DNA from: Pedobacter cryoconitis | Lineage (GTDB): Bacteria > Bacteroidota > Bacteroidia > Sphingobacteriales > Sphingobacteriaceae | Reading direction: 5' to 3' | DNA length: 64,000 nucleotides | Assembly: GCF_014200595.1 (NCBI RefSeq) | Contig: NZ_JACHCG010000001.1 | Span: 682,001-746,000, forward strand | Shown here: positions 33,999 to 42,974 of the stretch, piece by piece | How positions within the stretch are numbered: position 1 is the stretch's first letter | Layout: every line of letters begins with the position of its first letter | Notes under the pieces: model-generated | What the model saw: the letters and a program-made list of their open reading frames with translations, nothing else | Databases searched by the model: none | What the model was told of the DNA's origin: nothing | Translations under genes and position numbers: made by a program

Positions 33999-34829
33999 AT
34001 GATAGAGATTACTAACTTAACCTTCGGCTACAGTAAAAACTCATTATTGTTCAAGAACCTCAACCTGAAACTGGAAGCTGGCCATATTTATGGACTGCTC
34101 GGGAAAAATGGAGCGGGGAAATCAACATTACTGAAAAACCTGGCCGGACTCGTTTATCCTTTAGCAGGTCATTGTACATTGAACCACTACAATGCCGCAG
34201 ATCGTTTGCCAGCTTTTTTGCAAGAGCTGTTTTTTATACCCGAAGAGCTTTTCATGCCGGCACTCACCGCCATACAGTTCATGGAAAGTACTTCACATTT
34301 TTACCCGGGCTTTGATGCCATGCAATTTAAAAAGATGCTATTGCAGTTTGATGTGCCTGATGACAGGCAATTAAGTAAACTATCTTTTGGTCAGCAGAAA
34401 AAGGTCATGATCAGTTTCGGTCTGGCAACCAATACACCACTGCTGATTATGGATGAACCCACCAATGGACTGGATATCCCTTCAAAAATACAATTCAGGA
34501 AAATCATCGCTTCTGCGCTGACTGAAGAAAGGTGTGTGATTATTTCTACACATCAGGTCAGAGATCTGGATAGTCTGATTGATACTTTGGTTGTACTGCA
34601 TGAGAAAGAAATTGTATTAAATAATTCGCTGGATAACATAGCAGAAAGGTTGCTTTTTACTACAGCTGCTCAGGCAAATACTGAAACCATATTATATACG
34701 GAAGAAAATACAATTGGTGTAAATACTATTAGTACTAATACTTCGCAAAAATATAGCAGGGTAGATATGGAAATGCTTTTTAATGCAATCATCTCTGGTC
34801 ATCAATCAATTATTGACAGCTTAAAATAA
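33999..34829 (+). CDS. ABC transporter ATP-binding protein
   Basis: A 276-residue nucleotide-binding subunit of an ABC-2 type exporter. Walker A is GLLGKNGAGKSTLL (about 32-45), the signature is the variant KLSFGQQKKV (about 127), Walker B is LLIMDEPTNGLD (about 146), and the H-loop is IISTHQVRDLD. The Q-loop region around residue 80 is FFIPEELF. It heads an operon with a permease, a short GntR regulator and an unknown membrane-anchored protein. This arrangement resembles the YtrA-regulated ABC systems that respond to envelope stress or cell-wall-acting antibiotics in other bacteria. Expressed from the promoter at 33930-33959. Confidence 0.92.
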   Translation: MIEITNLTFGYSKNSLLFKNLNLKLEAGHIYGLLGKNGAGKSTLLKNLAGLVYPLAGHCTLNHYNAADRLPAFLQELFFIPEELFMPALTAIQFMESTSHFYPGFDAMQFKKMLLQFDVPDDRQLSKLSFGQQKKVMISFGLATNTPLLIMDEPTNGLDIPSKIQFRKIIASALTEERCVIISTHQVRDLDSLIDTLVVLHEKEIVLNNSLDNIAERLLFTTAAQANTETILYTEENTIGVNTISTNTSQKYSRVDMEMLFNAIISGHQSIIDSLK

Positions 34830-34834
34830 ATCAA

Positions 34835-35614
34835 ATGAACAACATATTTAGTTTTCAGCGTTTTTTCAAGCTGCTGAGTAAACATACAAGAGAGCAGTAT
34901 AAAACTTATTTAATTTCCACAGGTGTTTTGATCGGAATTCTATCCCTGATTATGGGGACTGCTGCTTATTTTAATGGAGGAGAGTTTGGTGTTAACGGAC
35001 AACTGGTTTTCTTTTATCTTTTCCTGTTCTTATCCGGTACGATTTTCACGAGTATGGTCTTTTCAGATTTAGGTGATAAAAAGAAATCCATTCCGGCACT
35101 GACACTGCCAGTGTCGCATTTTGAACGTTTTTTAGTAGGCTGGGCCTATTCCTTCCTGTTCTTTCAGGCGATATTTATCATTTGCTTTTTTATAATTGAT
35201 TTCATTATAATAAGTATAGGAAATATCAATCCACTGATTAAAAATGAACTGGTCAGTATGATTGATAAAAAAGATCAGTTTCTGATCGCATTTTTAATCT
35301 TTGGTCTGCTGCATGCAACCGCTTTTTTAGGAGCTATATTTTTTGAGAAACTTCATTTCATTAAAACAGCCTTTGCAGCTTTTGTTATACTGATCATCTT
35401 GCAATTGGTGAATGTGCCTATAATAAATCAATTATTCAGAACAAATGGACGCATGCAGCCCATGTTTGTCGGGATATCTTTGGAAGAGAGTGGGCGTAGC
35501 TTTTTTATAGCACCATCCGATCTCGCTTATAATATTGTAATTACGATGTTTATTGGAGTCACAGTATTATTATGGACTGCTGCATTTTTCAAACTGAAAG
35601 AAAAACAAGTATAA
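34835..35614 (+). CDS. ABC-2 type permease subunit
   Basis: A 259-residue integral membrane protein with about six hydrophobic helices (near residues 21-42, 57-73, 98-125, 148-165, 170-190 and 232-252). It has no nucleotide-binding domain and starts 5 bp after the ATPase gene stop, so it is its membrane partner. The TLPVSHFERFLVGW segment between helices 2 and 3 is typical of this small permease type in Bacteroidota. Its stop is followed directly by the GntR start. The substrate is unknown. Confidence 0.87.
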   Translation: MNNIFSFQRFFKLLSKHTREQYKTYLISTGVLIGILSLIMGTAAYFNGGEFGVNGQLVFFYLFLFLSGTIFTSMVFSDLGDKKKSIPALTLPVSHFERFLVGWAYSFLFFQAIFIICFFIIDFIIISIGNINPLIKNELVSMIDKKDQFLIAFLIFGLLHATAFLGAIFFEKLHFIKTAFAAFVILIILQLVNVPIINQLFRTNGRMQPMFVGISLEESGRSFFIAPSDLAYNIVITMFIGVTVLLWTAAFFKLKEKQV

Positions 35615-35977
35615 ATGGAATTTAGAGAAAACGAAGCCATATATCTGCAAATAGCAGCATTTGTGGGAGATAATATACTCGTAGAGAAATGGATAGAAAA
35701 ACTTCCTTCTGTCAGGGAACTGGCGGTTGATCTTCAGGTGAATCCAAATACAGTGATGCGCGCCTATGAGTTTCTTCAGGTTAAAGAAGTGCTTGTGAAT
35801 AAGCGTGGAATTGGTCTTTTTGTTGCGCCTGATGCTAAAGAAAAGCTGAAAGACTATCGGAAAGAGCGGTTTCTTGGGCAGGAGCTTCCAGAGTTTTTCA
35901 AAAATATCTCTTTACTGGATATCAGTATAGAAGAGATTCAGCAACGTTATGAAACCTTTACCAAAACAACCAAATAA
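35615..35977 (+). CDS. GntR family regulator, YtrA subfamily
   Basis: A 120-residue regulator. The winged helix-turn-helix covers about residues 8-72: EAIYLQIAAFVGDNI, LPSVRELAVDLQVNPNTVMRAYEFL and the wing KRGIGLFVAPDA. The very short C-terminal part (about 45 residues) marks the YtrA subfamily. It follows the permease stop without a gap. The perfect inverted repeat at 33962-33983 over the operon's start site is its probable binding site, making it an autorepressor of the ABC operon. Confidence 0.92.
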   Translation: MEFRENEAIYLQIAAFVGDNILVEKWIEKLPSVRELAVDLQVNPNTVMRAYEFLQVKEVLVNKRGIGLFVAPDAKEKLKDYRKERFLGQELPEFFKNISLLDISIEEIQQRYETFTKTTK

Positions 35978-35988
35978 CCTAAACGATC

Positions 35989-36723
35989 ATGAAAACAAGT
36001 ACAATGTTCATCATTACAGCCATATTGGTTACACTGGTATCTTTATTCGCCTTTGATTACTCCATAAAAAAGGTTTATCTGACGGGAGAATATAAGAGCC
36101 GTTTTAACGGAATGGATTTTACACCTTTAAGTGAGGTCGAAAAATTAAATATACAAACTGCAAAGTTACGTGGTATTCAAATTGAATACGGAGCTAAAGA
36201 AGGGATCTGGATTGACAGGTCAATAAAAGAGAAGATTAAATTTAATGTTAATCAGCATACATTGAATTTGGGTGCATCCGAAGCTAGTAAAAATGATAAA
36301 GATCTTTGGATCAATGGTCATATTGTCATTGTAACCAAAAAATTGAGTGGTGTGACCACAATATCAGATTTCATATCTTCAGATGAAGCGATAAAAAAAC
36401 ACGAGAGATTTAGAGAAGGTTCCAGTCAGATCATCATGGAAGGGTATAACCTGGGCCAATTAGATTTACAGATTGCTTCTTTTGTCAGTATTTATTTACA
36501 TCGGATGGAAGTACAAACATTAAATGCGACTGTTGGTACTAAAATTGGCTATGGCGCAGAACTTACACTTTCTTCAGACACCAAAATCAATAATGCGACA
36601 TTGAACGTGCCTGGAAACAGTAAACTAACTATGCTGGATCCGAAAATTGTAAAAACAAACTATCTTTTGTCAGATAGTGCAACTGTCTCGCTAAACGGAA
36701 GAGTCGTGCAAATGATTAAATAA
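35989..36723 (+). CDS. Membrane-anchored beta-rich protein, GIN-domain (DUF2807)-like
   Basis: A 244-residue protein with one N-terminal hydrophobic helix (about 5-24) acting as signal or anchor. The C-terminal half consists of short regular strands with Asn/Thr/Ser and Leu (VEVQTLNATVGTKIG, SDTKINNATLNVPGNSKL), resembling the right-handed beta repeats of the putative autotransporter-adhesin head GIN domain. This match is weak and from pattern only. It is 11 bp after the GntR gene, the last gene of the ABC operon; its presence there suggests an envelope role linked to that transporter. Confidence 0.65.
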   Translation: MKTSTMFIITAILVTLVSLFAFDYSIKKVYLTGEYKSRFNGMDFTPLSEVEKLNIQTAKLRGIQIEYGAKEGIWIDRSIKEKIKFNVNQHTLNLGASEASKNDKDLWINGHIVIVTKKLSGVTTISDFISSDEAIKKHERFREGSSQIIMEGYNLGQLDLQIASFVSIYLHRMEVQTLNATVGTKIGYGAELTLSSDTKINNATLNVPGNSKLTMLDPKIVKTNYLLSDSATVSLNGRVVQMIK

Positions 36724-36748
36724 ATCTGGTCTGAGCATTTTAAAATTA

Positions 36749-36792
36749 AGCCGCTGTCTTCTTGAACAAAGACAGCGGCTTTTTCTTTTTTT
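36749..36792 (+). terminator. Terminator of the ABC/GntR operon
   Basis: AGCCGCTGTCTT (36749-36760) pairs exactly with AAGACAGCGGCT (36769-36780), followed by a long T-rich run. Confidence 0.9.
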
Positions 36793-36899
36793 TAAACAGA
36801 TTTTATCCTTTGAAAATCAAAATAACCATTTAATGTGCTTTGAATGAGTATAGTTATTCTTTTTTTATATTAAATACTACTAATTCTATGTATAATATA

Positions 36900-36907
36900 T
36901 ATCTTTG
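36900..36907 (+). promoter_or_regulatory. Probable -7 box of the sulfate-assimilation operon
   Basis: TATCTTTG matches TAnnTTTG 61 bp before the sulfite-reductase start. No good -33 TTTG is visible at the expected distance, so activation by a regulator is possible. Confidence 0.5.
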
Positions 36908-36967
36908 GAATAAGAGACCCTGAAAACGTCTTTTAAACAAAACAATCCTTAACCAAGATTTATTGAC

Positions 36968-39064
36968 ATGCAAAGTTTTAGAACGGAGCTGGAGAACCCG
37001 GTAGTAGAAAAAGATATCATAGATCTTGAACAAAAGATCCGTGCCTTCCGTGAAGGAAAAATACACGACGAAAAGTTTCGCAGTCTTCGGCTTGCGCGTG
37101 GTGTTTATGGTCAGCGGCAGCCGGGCGTACAAATGGTGCGTATTAAATTGCCATTCGGAAAAGTCACCTTTAAACAGTTATTGCGCATTGCCGATGTTTC
37201 TGATGAATACGGTAGCGGAAATCTGCATTTAACCACCAGGCAGGATATTCAGATTCATTATGTGAGTCTGGATCGTACCCCTGAACTATGGGCAGAGCTG
37301 GAACGTGATGATATTACTTTACGTGAAGCCTGTGGCAATACTGTTAGAAATGTAACTTCTTCGCCTGATGCAGGGATCAACCCTGAGGAACTTTTTGATG
37401 TTTCTCCTTATGCACAGGCTGTGTTTAAATATTTTTTAAGGAACCCTATCTGTCAGGAAATGGGCAGGAAAATCAAGATATCTTTTTCAGCAACAGAGAA
37501 AGATACTGCTTTCAGTTATATTCATGATTTAGGTTTTATACCTAAGCTCAATGAAAAAGGAGAGCGTGGATTTAAAGTCATGTTTGCTGGTGGTCTGGGT
37601 GCACAACCTTTCCTGGCTAGTGTAGTGCATGATTTCTTACCTGAAGATCAATTGATTCCTTACTCAGAATCTGTTTTAAGGGTTTTTGATCGTCATGGAG
37701 AAAGAACGAACAGAAATAAAGCAAGGCTAAAATACCTGGTTCAAAAACTTGGATTAGAAGAAGTAACCCGTTTAATTGCTGAAGAAGTTATTGCCAATAA
37801 ATCAAAATCTTTTGAGGTTGATTTGGGTACGGTGCCACTTCCGGCATTGCCAGAGGCTATTGCTGCATCAGATCAGCGTCCGGCAGATGAAACGCATTAT
37901 AAGAGATGGTTGGATACCAATGTATTCCCGCAAAAACAAAGTGGTTTTTATGGGGTATATATCAAAGTACCAGTCGGTGATATCAAAACTGATAAAGCGC
38001 GGTTATTTGTGGCGGCTATACGTCCTTATGTGGCGGATGAAATCAGAATTACCCAGAACCAGGGCTTATTATTAAAGTTTGTCAGAGCAGAAGCATTGAT
38101 CCCATTATATACCGTATTAAATGAGCTGGACTTTGCGGTTCCCGGATTTGATAGTGTGGGTGATATTACGACCTGCCCGGGAACAGATACTTGTAATTTA
38201 GGAATTGCAAACAGTATGTCTCTTGCAGCGGTATTGGAAGGGGTAATTCATGAAGAATATCCTGATCTGATTTACGATAAAGACATTAAGATAAAAATAA
38301 GCGGCTGTATGAATTCATGCGGTCAGCACGGCCTGGCACACATTGGATTTCATGGAAGTTCAGTCAAAGCAAACGGAAAAGTTGTGCCTGCGATACAGGT
38401 GATGATTGGTGGCGGAACAGTAGGGAATGGCGAAGGCCGGGTTGCCGAACGTGTGATTAAAGCGCCAACTAAACGTGCGCCAGCTATTCTGCGTACAGTT
38501 TTAGATGACTACAGTACGAATTCAGGTGAAAATGAAAGTTTCCACCAGTATTACGATGCTAAAGGTAAAGATCACTTTTACCAGCTATTGAAACCTCTGG
38601 CAGACCTTACCGATTTAAAAGATGAGGAGTATGTAGACTGGGGACATGAAGAAACTTTTGTGACTGCAATTGGTGTAGGAGAATGTGCTGGCGTAGTGAT
38701 TGACTTGGTGGCTACACTTTTACTCGAAGGAGAAGAAAAATTACTATGGGCAGGTGCAGCTTTTGAAGGCAAGGCATGGTCTGATGCGATTTATCATTCT
38801 TACAGTGTATTTGTAAATACTGCAAAAGCATTGTTACTGGATAAAAGTATCAGCAGCAGTACGCAAACAGGTGTAATCAGAGAGTTTGATACCAATTTTG
38901 TAGAAACAGGTGAGGTAGTTTTACCTTCAGCTTTTAACGAACTGGTACTGCAAATTAATAAAAATGAGCCTACAGAAGAGTTTGCAACAGCTTATCTGGA
39001 ACAGGCTACACAATTTTATTCAGCAATGAGAGCGAAGAGGGAGGCGCAGGTAAATGTTAATTAA
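36968..39064 (+). CDS. Siroheme sulfite (nitrite/sulfite) reductase with C-terminal extension
   Basis: A 698-residue hemoprotein that reduces sulfite to sulfide with six electrons. Both ferredoxin-like half domains are visible, and the siroheme/[4Fe-4S] ligands are Cys403, Cys409 (TCPGTDTCNLG), Cys447 and Cys451 (GCMNSCGQHG). An Arg-rich active-site stretch TTRQDIQ lies near residue 87. About 130 residues beyond the usual end form a helical domain with GVGECAGVVIDL and EGKAWSDAIYHSYSVF, resembling a HEPN-like bundle. It heads the sulfate-assimilation operon and overlaps cobA by 11 bp. With no CysJ gene alongside, ferredoxin is the likely donor. Assimilatory sulfite rather than nitrite reduction is inferred from the neighbours. 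Confidence 0.88.
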   Translation: MQSFRTELENPVVEKDIIDLEQKIRAFREGKIHDEKFRSLRLARGVYGQRQPGVQMVRIKLPFGKVTFKQLLRIADVSDEYGSGNLHLTTRQDIQIHYVSLDRTPELWAELERDDITLREACGNTVRNVTSSPDAGINPEELFDVSPYAQAVFKYFLRNPICQEMGRKIKISFSATEKDTAFSYIHDLGFIPKLNEKGERGFKVMFAGGLGAQPFLASVVHDFLPEDQLIPYSESVLRVFDRHGERTNRNKARLKYLVQKLGLEEVTRLIAEEVIANKSKSFEVDLGTVPLPALPEAIAASDQRPADETHYKRWLDTNVFPQKQSGFYGVYIKVPVGDIKTDKARLFVAAIRPYVADEIRITQNQGLLLKFVRAEALIPLYTVLNELDFAVPGFDSVGDITTCPGTDTCNLGIANSMSLAAVLEGVIHEEYPDLIYDKDIKIKISGCMNSCGQHGLAHIGFHGSSVKANGKVVPAIQVMIGGGTVGNGEGRVAERVIKAPTKRAPAILRTVLDDYSTNSGENESFHQYYDAKGKDHFYQLLKPLADLTDLKDEEYVDWGHEETFVTAIGVGECAGVVIDLVATLLLEGEEKLLWAGAAFEGKAWSDAIYHSYSVFVNTAKALLLDKSISSSTQTGVIREFDTNFVETGEVVLPSAFNELVLQINKNEPTEEFATAYLEQATQFYSAMRAKREAQVNVN

Positions 39065-39851
39065 TTCAGGAACAAAAAGAGAAATCAGAGAACCAAGAAT
39101 TACGCTGGTTGGTGCAGGGCCGGGAGATCCGGAACTGATCACAATGAAAGGTGCAAATGCATTGAAAGATGCGGATGTGGTTTTATACGATGCGTTGGTG
39201 AATGAAAAAGTATTGGAATACGCTGCTGCTGATGCTATCAAAGTATATGTGGGAAAACGTTCTGGTGAACATTCTTATTCACAGGAAGCGATCAATAAAC
39301 TGATGGTGGATTATGCGATCAATTACGGACATGTAGTGCGTTTGAAAGGCGGTGATCCATTTGTATTTGGCCGTGGTTATGAAGAGTTGAATTTTGCAGC
39401 AGGGTATAATATCCCGGCGCAAATGATTCCCGGATTGTCAAGTTCGATTTCGGTGCCCGGTTTACAGCAGATCCCGGTTACGCACCGCGGATTAAGTGAA
39501 AGCTTTTGGGTAGTGACAGGATCTACAGCTTCTGGAGCGATATCCAATGATCTTTATGAGGCTGTCCGTACTAAAGCTACGGTAGTGGTATTGATGGGCC
39601 TGAACAAACTGAAAGAGATCGTCAAGCTTTACAAACAGGAGGGAAAAGCGAATTTACCTGTTGCTGTAATCCAAAGTGGTTCTACCGAAGAAGAAAAGCT
39701 GGCCATTGGTATTGTGGACACGATTGAAGAAGTTGTGCTGGAAAAAGGAATCGGGGCACCAGCCATTTTAGTATTTGGTGAAGTAGTTTCTTTACATCCT
39801 CAATTTCAGCCCATCAAAGATTTTTTTGCAGCCATTAAAGAAGAGTTATAA
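39054..39851 (+). CDS. cobA: Uroporphyrinogen-III C-methyltransferase
   Basis: A 265-residue SAM-dependent methyltransferase that converts uroporphyrinogen III to precorrin-2, the first dedicated siroheme step. The family marks are LVGAGPGDPELITMKG near residue 20, VVLYDALV, YVGKRSGEHS and VRLKGGDPFVFGRG (about 97-110), and the late PVTHRGLSESF. It overlaps the sulfite-reductase end by 11 bp. The next gene, a dehydrogenase/permease fusion, starts 3 bp after its stop and supplies the following step, so the operon makes its own cofactor for the reductase. Confidence 0.94.
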   Translation: MLINSGTKREIREPRITLVGAGPGDPELITMKGANALKDADVVLYDALVNEKVLEYAAADAIKVYVGKRSGEHSYSQEAINKLMVDYAINYGHVVRLKGGDPFVFGRGYEELNFAAGYNIPAQMIPGLSSSISVPGLQQIPVTHRGLSESFWVVTGSTASGAISNDLYEAVRTKATVVVLMGLNKLKEIVKLYKQEGKANLPVAVIQSGSTEEEKLAIGIVDTIEEVVLEKGIGAPAILVFGEVVSLHPQFQPIKDFFAAIKEEL

Positions 39852-39854
39852 ACT

Positions 39855-41351
39855 GTGGAAGAACTAAAAGGCAATCAACTATTTCCTGTTTTTTTAAAGC
39901 TCAACCAATTGCATACGGTCATCATCGGAGCAGGGCCTGTAGGTCTTGAAAAGTTGAATGCCGTGCTTGGCCAGAGTGAACGGGCAGAAATTACAGTGAT
40001 TGCCCAGGAGATAACTGAAGAGGTTTATGAGTTGGCTAAGCGTTTGCCGCAGGTTCAGCTTTTGAAGAAAAGTTATGCAGCAACCGATCTTAATCAGGCA
40101 GATATCGTGATTGCAGCCACCAATAATAATATATTAAATGAAGAAATAATACGTGATGCCCATGCATTGAAATTGCTGGTTAATGTGGCTGATAAGCCTG
40201 ATTTATGTGATTTCTACCTGGGTTCTATCGTGAAAAAAGGAGACTTGAAAATTGCAATCTCTACCAATGGTAAATCACCCACCATTGCTAAAAGATTAAA
40301 AGAATTGTTTAATGATAACCTGCCAGCAGAACTGGATATTACTTTACAGCAAATGAGTTCATTTCGTAATACTTTACAAGGAGATTTCAGTTCGAAAGTG
40401 AAGAAACTGAATGAAGTTAGTGCGGTACTTGCAGAACCTGCTGCTAAGAAACCTGTGGAACCTGGTATTCAGAAAACTTCTTATCCTAAATTCAAATGGT
40501 TGATCTGGTTAACAATTGTTTTATCAATTGCTGTGCTGATTGCTGTTTTCTGGCAAAGAGAGCCTGAGTTTCAGGCTTACGTAGCAGAGATCAATCCTAT
40601 GTTTTACTGGTTCTTAGCAGGAGGGTTCGTTTTTGCCATGGTAGACGGGGCAATAGGAATGTCTTATGGCGTTACTTCTACTGCTTTTTCATTGTCTATG
40701 GGGATTCCGCCGGCTTCGGCCAGTATGGGAGTCCATTTGTCTGAAGTACTCAGTAATGGTATAGCAGGATGGATGCATTACCGGATGGGCAATATCAACT
40801 GGAAGCTATTTAAATTACTGATTATTCCGGGAATTCTGGGTGCGGTAGCGGGTGCTTACCTGTTGTCTTCATTGGAGCATTACGGGACTTATATCAAACC
40901 ATTTATCTCTTTATATACATTGATACTTGGTGGGGTGATCCTTTCCAAAGCCTTTAATGTATCCAGAAAGAGAGTTGGCGGAAAGATTAAGAAAATTACC
41001 TTATTAGGTCTTTTCGGTGGTTTTATCGATGCTGTAGGTGGTGGTGGATGGGGCTCTATTGTTTTATCCAGCCTGATTGCCGGCGGCAGAAATGCAAGGT
41101 TCTCTCTGGGCACAGTAAAACTGACCCGTTTTTTTATTGCGCTGATGAGTTCACTGACTTTTATCACCATGCTGAAGTCTGCCCATTGGGAAGCAGTAGC
41201 GGGATTGGTTATCGGGAGTGCCTTAGCTGCGCCGATAGCGGCAAAAGTTTCTAACCGTATTTCGGTTAAGAGTATTATGGTTGCCGTAGGGATTATTGTT
41301 ATTGCGGTGAGTTTAAGAAGTATTGTTATGTTTATTATAAAAGTTATATAA
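39855..41351 (+). CDS. Fusion of siroheme-synthase dehydrogenase domain and TauE/SafE permease
   Basis: A 498-residue two-part protein with a GTG start. Residues 1 to about 165 are a CysG-N/Met8-type precorrin-2 dehydrogenase, with the NAD-binding VVIIGAGPVGLEK, DIVIAATNN, VNVADKPDLCDFYLGSIV and ISTNGKSPTIAKRLKE. The usual CysG dimerisation segment and an Ala/Pro linker follow (about 165-210). Residues about 215-498 form a TauE/SafE permease with about eight helices, including AMVDGAIGMSYGV and the DAVGGGGWGS motif, a family linked to export of sulfite or sulfonates. The gene lies in a sulfate-reduction operon, 1 bp before cysH. One part makes siroheme, the other probably moves a sulfur anion. 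No frameshift or internal stop is present. Confidence 0.9.
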   Translation: MEELKGNQLFPVFLKLNQLHTVIIGAGPVGLEKLNAVLGQSERAEITVIAQEITEEVYELAKRLPQVQLLKKSYAATDLNQADIVIAATNNNILNEEIIRDAHALKLLVNVADKPDLCDFYLGSIVKKGDLKIAISTNGKSPTIAKRLKELFNDNLPAELDITLQQMSSFRNTLQGDFSSKVKKLNEVSAVLAEPAAKKPVEPGIQKTSYPKFKWLIWLTIVLSIAVLIAVFWQREPEFQAYVAEINPMFYWFLAGGFVFAMVDGAIGMSYGVTSTAFSLSMGIPPASASMGVHLSEVLSNGIAGWMHYRMGNINWKLFKLLIIPGILGAVAGAYLLSSLEHYGTYIKPFISLYTLILGGVILSKAFNVSRKRVGGKIKKITLLGLFGGFIDAVGGGGWGSIVLSSLIAGGRNARFSLGTVKLTRFFIALMSSLTFITMLKSAHWEAVAGLVIGSALAAPIAAKVSNRISVKSIMVAVGIIVIAVSLRSIVMFIIKVI

Positions 41352-41352
41352 A

Positions 41353-42057
41353 ATGAAAGCGTACCTGGAAGAAATAGCTGTGCAGATTAAAGACATGGGC
41401 CCTGTAGAAGCCCTGACTTTCCTTTCGCAGAAATTTGCGGGACAGATTACCTTTTCTACGAGTTTTGGCTGGGAAGACCAGGTCATTACAGATTTGATAT
41501 TTGCCAATGACCTGCCCATAAAAGTATTTACACTGGAAACTGGCCGTCTATTCCCTGAAACTTATTACGTATGGAACAGAACGCTGGAAAACTATCATAA
41601 ACCTATCCATGCTTATCATCCTGATGAAGCGGCACTGGAAGCTATGGTTTCTAAAAAGGGGCCGAATAGTTTTTATGAATCCGTTGAAAATAGAAAAGAA
41701 TGTTGTGCCATCCGGAAGATTGTGCCCTTAAAAAGAGCACTCAAAGGAAATCAATGCTGGGTAACCGGGATCAGGGCAGAACAATCTTTAAACCGTACAG
41801 ATATGTCAAATCTGGAATGGGATGAAGAAAACCAGCTGATTAAGTTTCATCCCATCTTTTATTGGAGCCTGGATGAGGTCAAAGCCTATATTAAAAAGAA
41901 TAACATTGTATACAATACCCTTCATGACAAAGGATTTCCGAGCATTGGCTGCGCTCCCTGTACCAGGGCAGTTCGGGAAGGTGAAGATTTCAGGGCAGGA
42001 AGATGGTGGTGGGAAGATCAGTCAAAGAAGGAATGTGGTTTGCACACCACAAAATAA
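41353..42057 (+). CDS. cysH: Adenylyl-sulfate (APS) reductase, CysH family
   Basis: A 234-residue reductase producing sulfite from activated sulfate with thioredoxin. The PP-loop fold has SFGWEDQVI near residue 37. The paired Cys117-Cys118 (ECCAIRK) and Cys200-x2-Cys203 (GCAPCTR) ligate a [4Fe-4S] cluster, which marks enzymes that use APS rather than PAPS. The catalytic Cys228 lies in the ECGLH tail. The pathway fits: the operon has cysD and cysN but no APS kinase. It starts 1 bp after the fusion gene; cysD follows 11 bp later. Confidence 0.93.
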   Translation: MKAYLEEIAVQIKDMGPVEALTFLSQKFAGQITFSTSFGWEDQVITDLIFANDLPIKVFTLETGRLFPETYYVWNRTLENYHKPIHAYHPDEAALEAMVSKKGPNSFYESVENRKECCAIRKIVPLKRALKGNQCWVTGIRAEQSLNRTDMSNLEWDEENQLIKFHPIFYWSLDEVKAYIKKNNIVYNTLHDKGFPSIGCAPCTRAVREGEDFRAGRWWWEDQSKKECGLHTTK

Positions 42058-42068
42058 CGAGAAACAAC

Positions 42069-42974
42069 ATGAGTAAATATAATTTAGATTATTTAGACGA
42101 ATTAGAAGCAGAAGCGATTCATATTCTGCGTGAGGTAGCGGGGCAGTTTGAAAAACCGGCATTGCTTTTTTCTGGTGGGAAAGATTCAATTACATTAGTC
42201 AGGCTTGCTGAAAAGGCTTTCCGTCCAGGTAAGTTTCCTTTTCCGCTGGTACATATTGATACCGGGCATAACTTTCAGGAGACAATCGATTACCGGGATG
42301 AAATGGTAGCGCGTTTAGGCGAAAAACTGATTGTGGGTTATGTGCAGGAATCAATTGATAACGGAAAAGTAATCGAACAGAAAGGTAAAAATGCCAGCAG
42401 AAATGCTTTGCAGACTGTGACCTTACTGGATACCATTGCGCAACATGGCTTTGATGCTTGTATCGGCGGGGCCAGAAGAGATGAAGAAAAAGCGAGAGCT
42501 AAAGAACGTATCTTCTCGGTAAGGGACGAATTCGGTCAATGGGATCCTAAGCGCCAGCGTCCTGAGCTTTGGAATATTTATAACGGCAGAATCCATAAGG
42601 GAGAGAATGTACGCGTATTCCCCATCAGTAACTGGACGGAGCTCGACGTATGGAACTATATCCGCAGAGAGAAAATGAGCCTGCCGTCTATTTATTTTGC
42701 GCATCACAGAGATTGTATTACCAGGAACGGACAATTAATGGCTGCATCACCTTTTCTGAATATGGATGACGCAGATATCGTGACTCACCGCAAAGTGAGG
42801 TTCCGTACCGTTGGAGATATGAGCTGTACTGCGGCAGTAGAGTCTGAAGCTGATCAGATTGATGATATTATAGATGAAATCAGCGCATCAAAAATAAGTG
42901 AACGTGGTGCCCGCCTGGACGATAAAGTGTCTGAAGCAGCGATGGAAGACCGCAAAAAAGGAGGATACTTTTAA
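42069..42974 (+). CDS. cysD: Sulfate adenylyltransferase subunit 2
   Basis: A 301-residue ATP sulfurylase small subunit, which makes APS from ATP and sulfate. I use the ATG at 42069 (MSKYNLDYLDELEAEAIHIL); an earlier in-frame ATG at 42003 lies inside cysH and adds nothing conserved. The PP-loop SGGKDSITLVRL is at about residues 36-47, with HIDTGHNFQETIDYRD after it and a long conserved GGARRDEEKARAKERIFS segment. Its stop overlaps the cysN start by one base (TAATG). Confidence 0.95.
   Translation: MSKYNLDYLDELEAEAIHILREVAGQFEKPALLFSGGKDSITLVRLAEKAFRPGKFPFPLVHIDTGHNFQETIDYRDEMVARLGEKLIVGYVQESIDNGKVIEQKGKNASRNALQTVTLLDTIAQHGFDACIGGARRDEEKARAKERIFSVRDEFGQWDPKRQRPELWNIYNGRIHKGENVRVFPISNWTELDVWNYIRREKMSLPSIYFAHHRDCITRNGQLMAASPFLNMDDADIVTHRKVRFRTVGDMSCTAAVESEADQIDDIIDEISASKISERGARLDDKVSEAAMEDRKKGGYF

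Noticed and set aside
39855..41351. Frameshift or missed stop joining two genes
   Set aside because: The frame is continuous, the dehydrogenase part keeps its dimerisation segment, and an Ala/Pro-rich linker leads smoothly into the first membrane helix.
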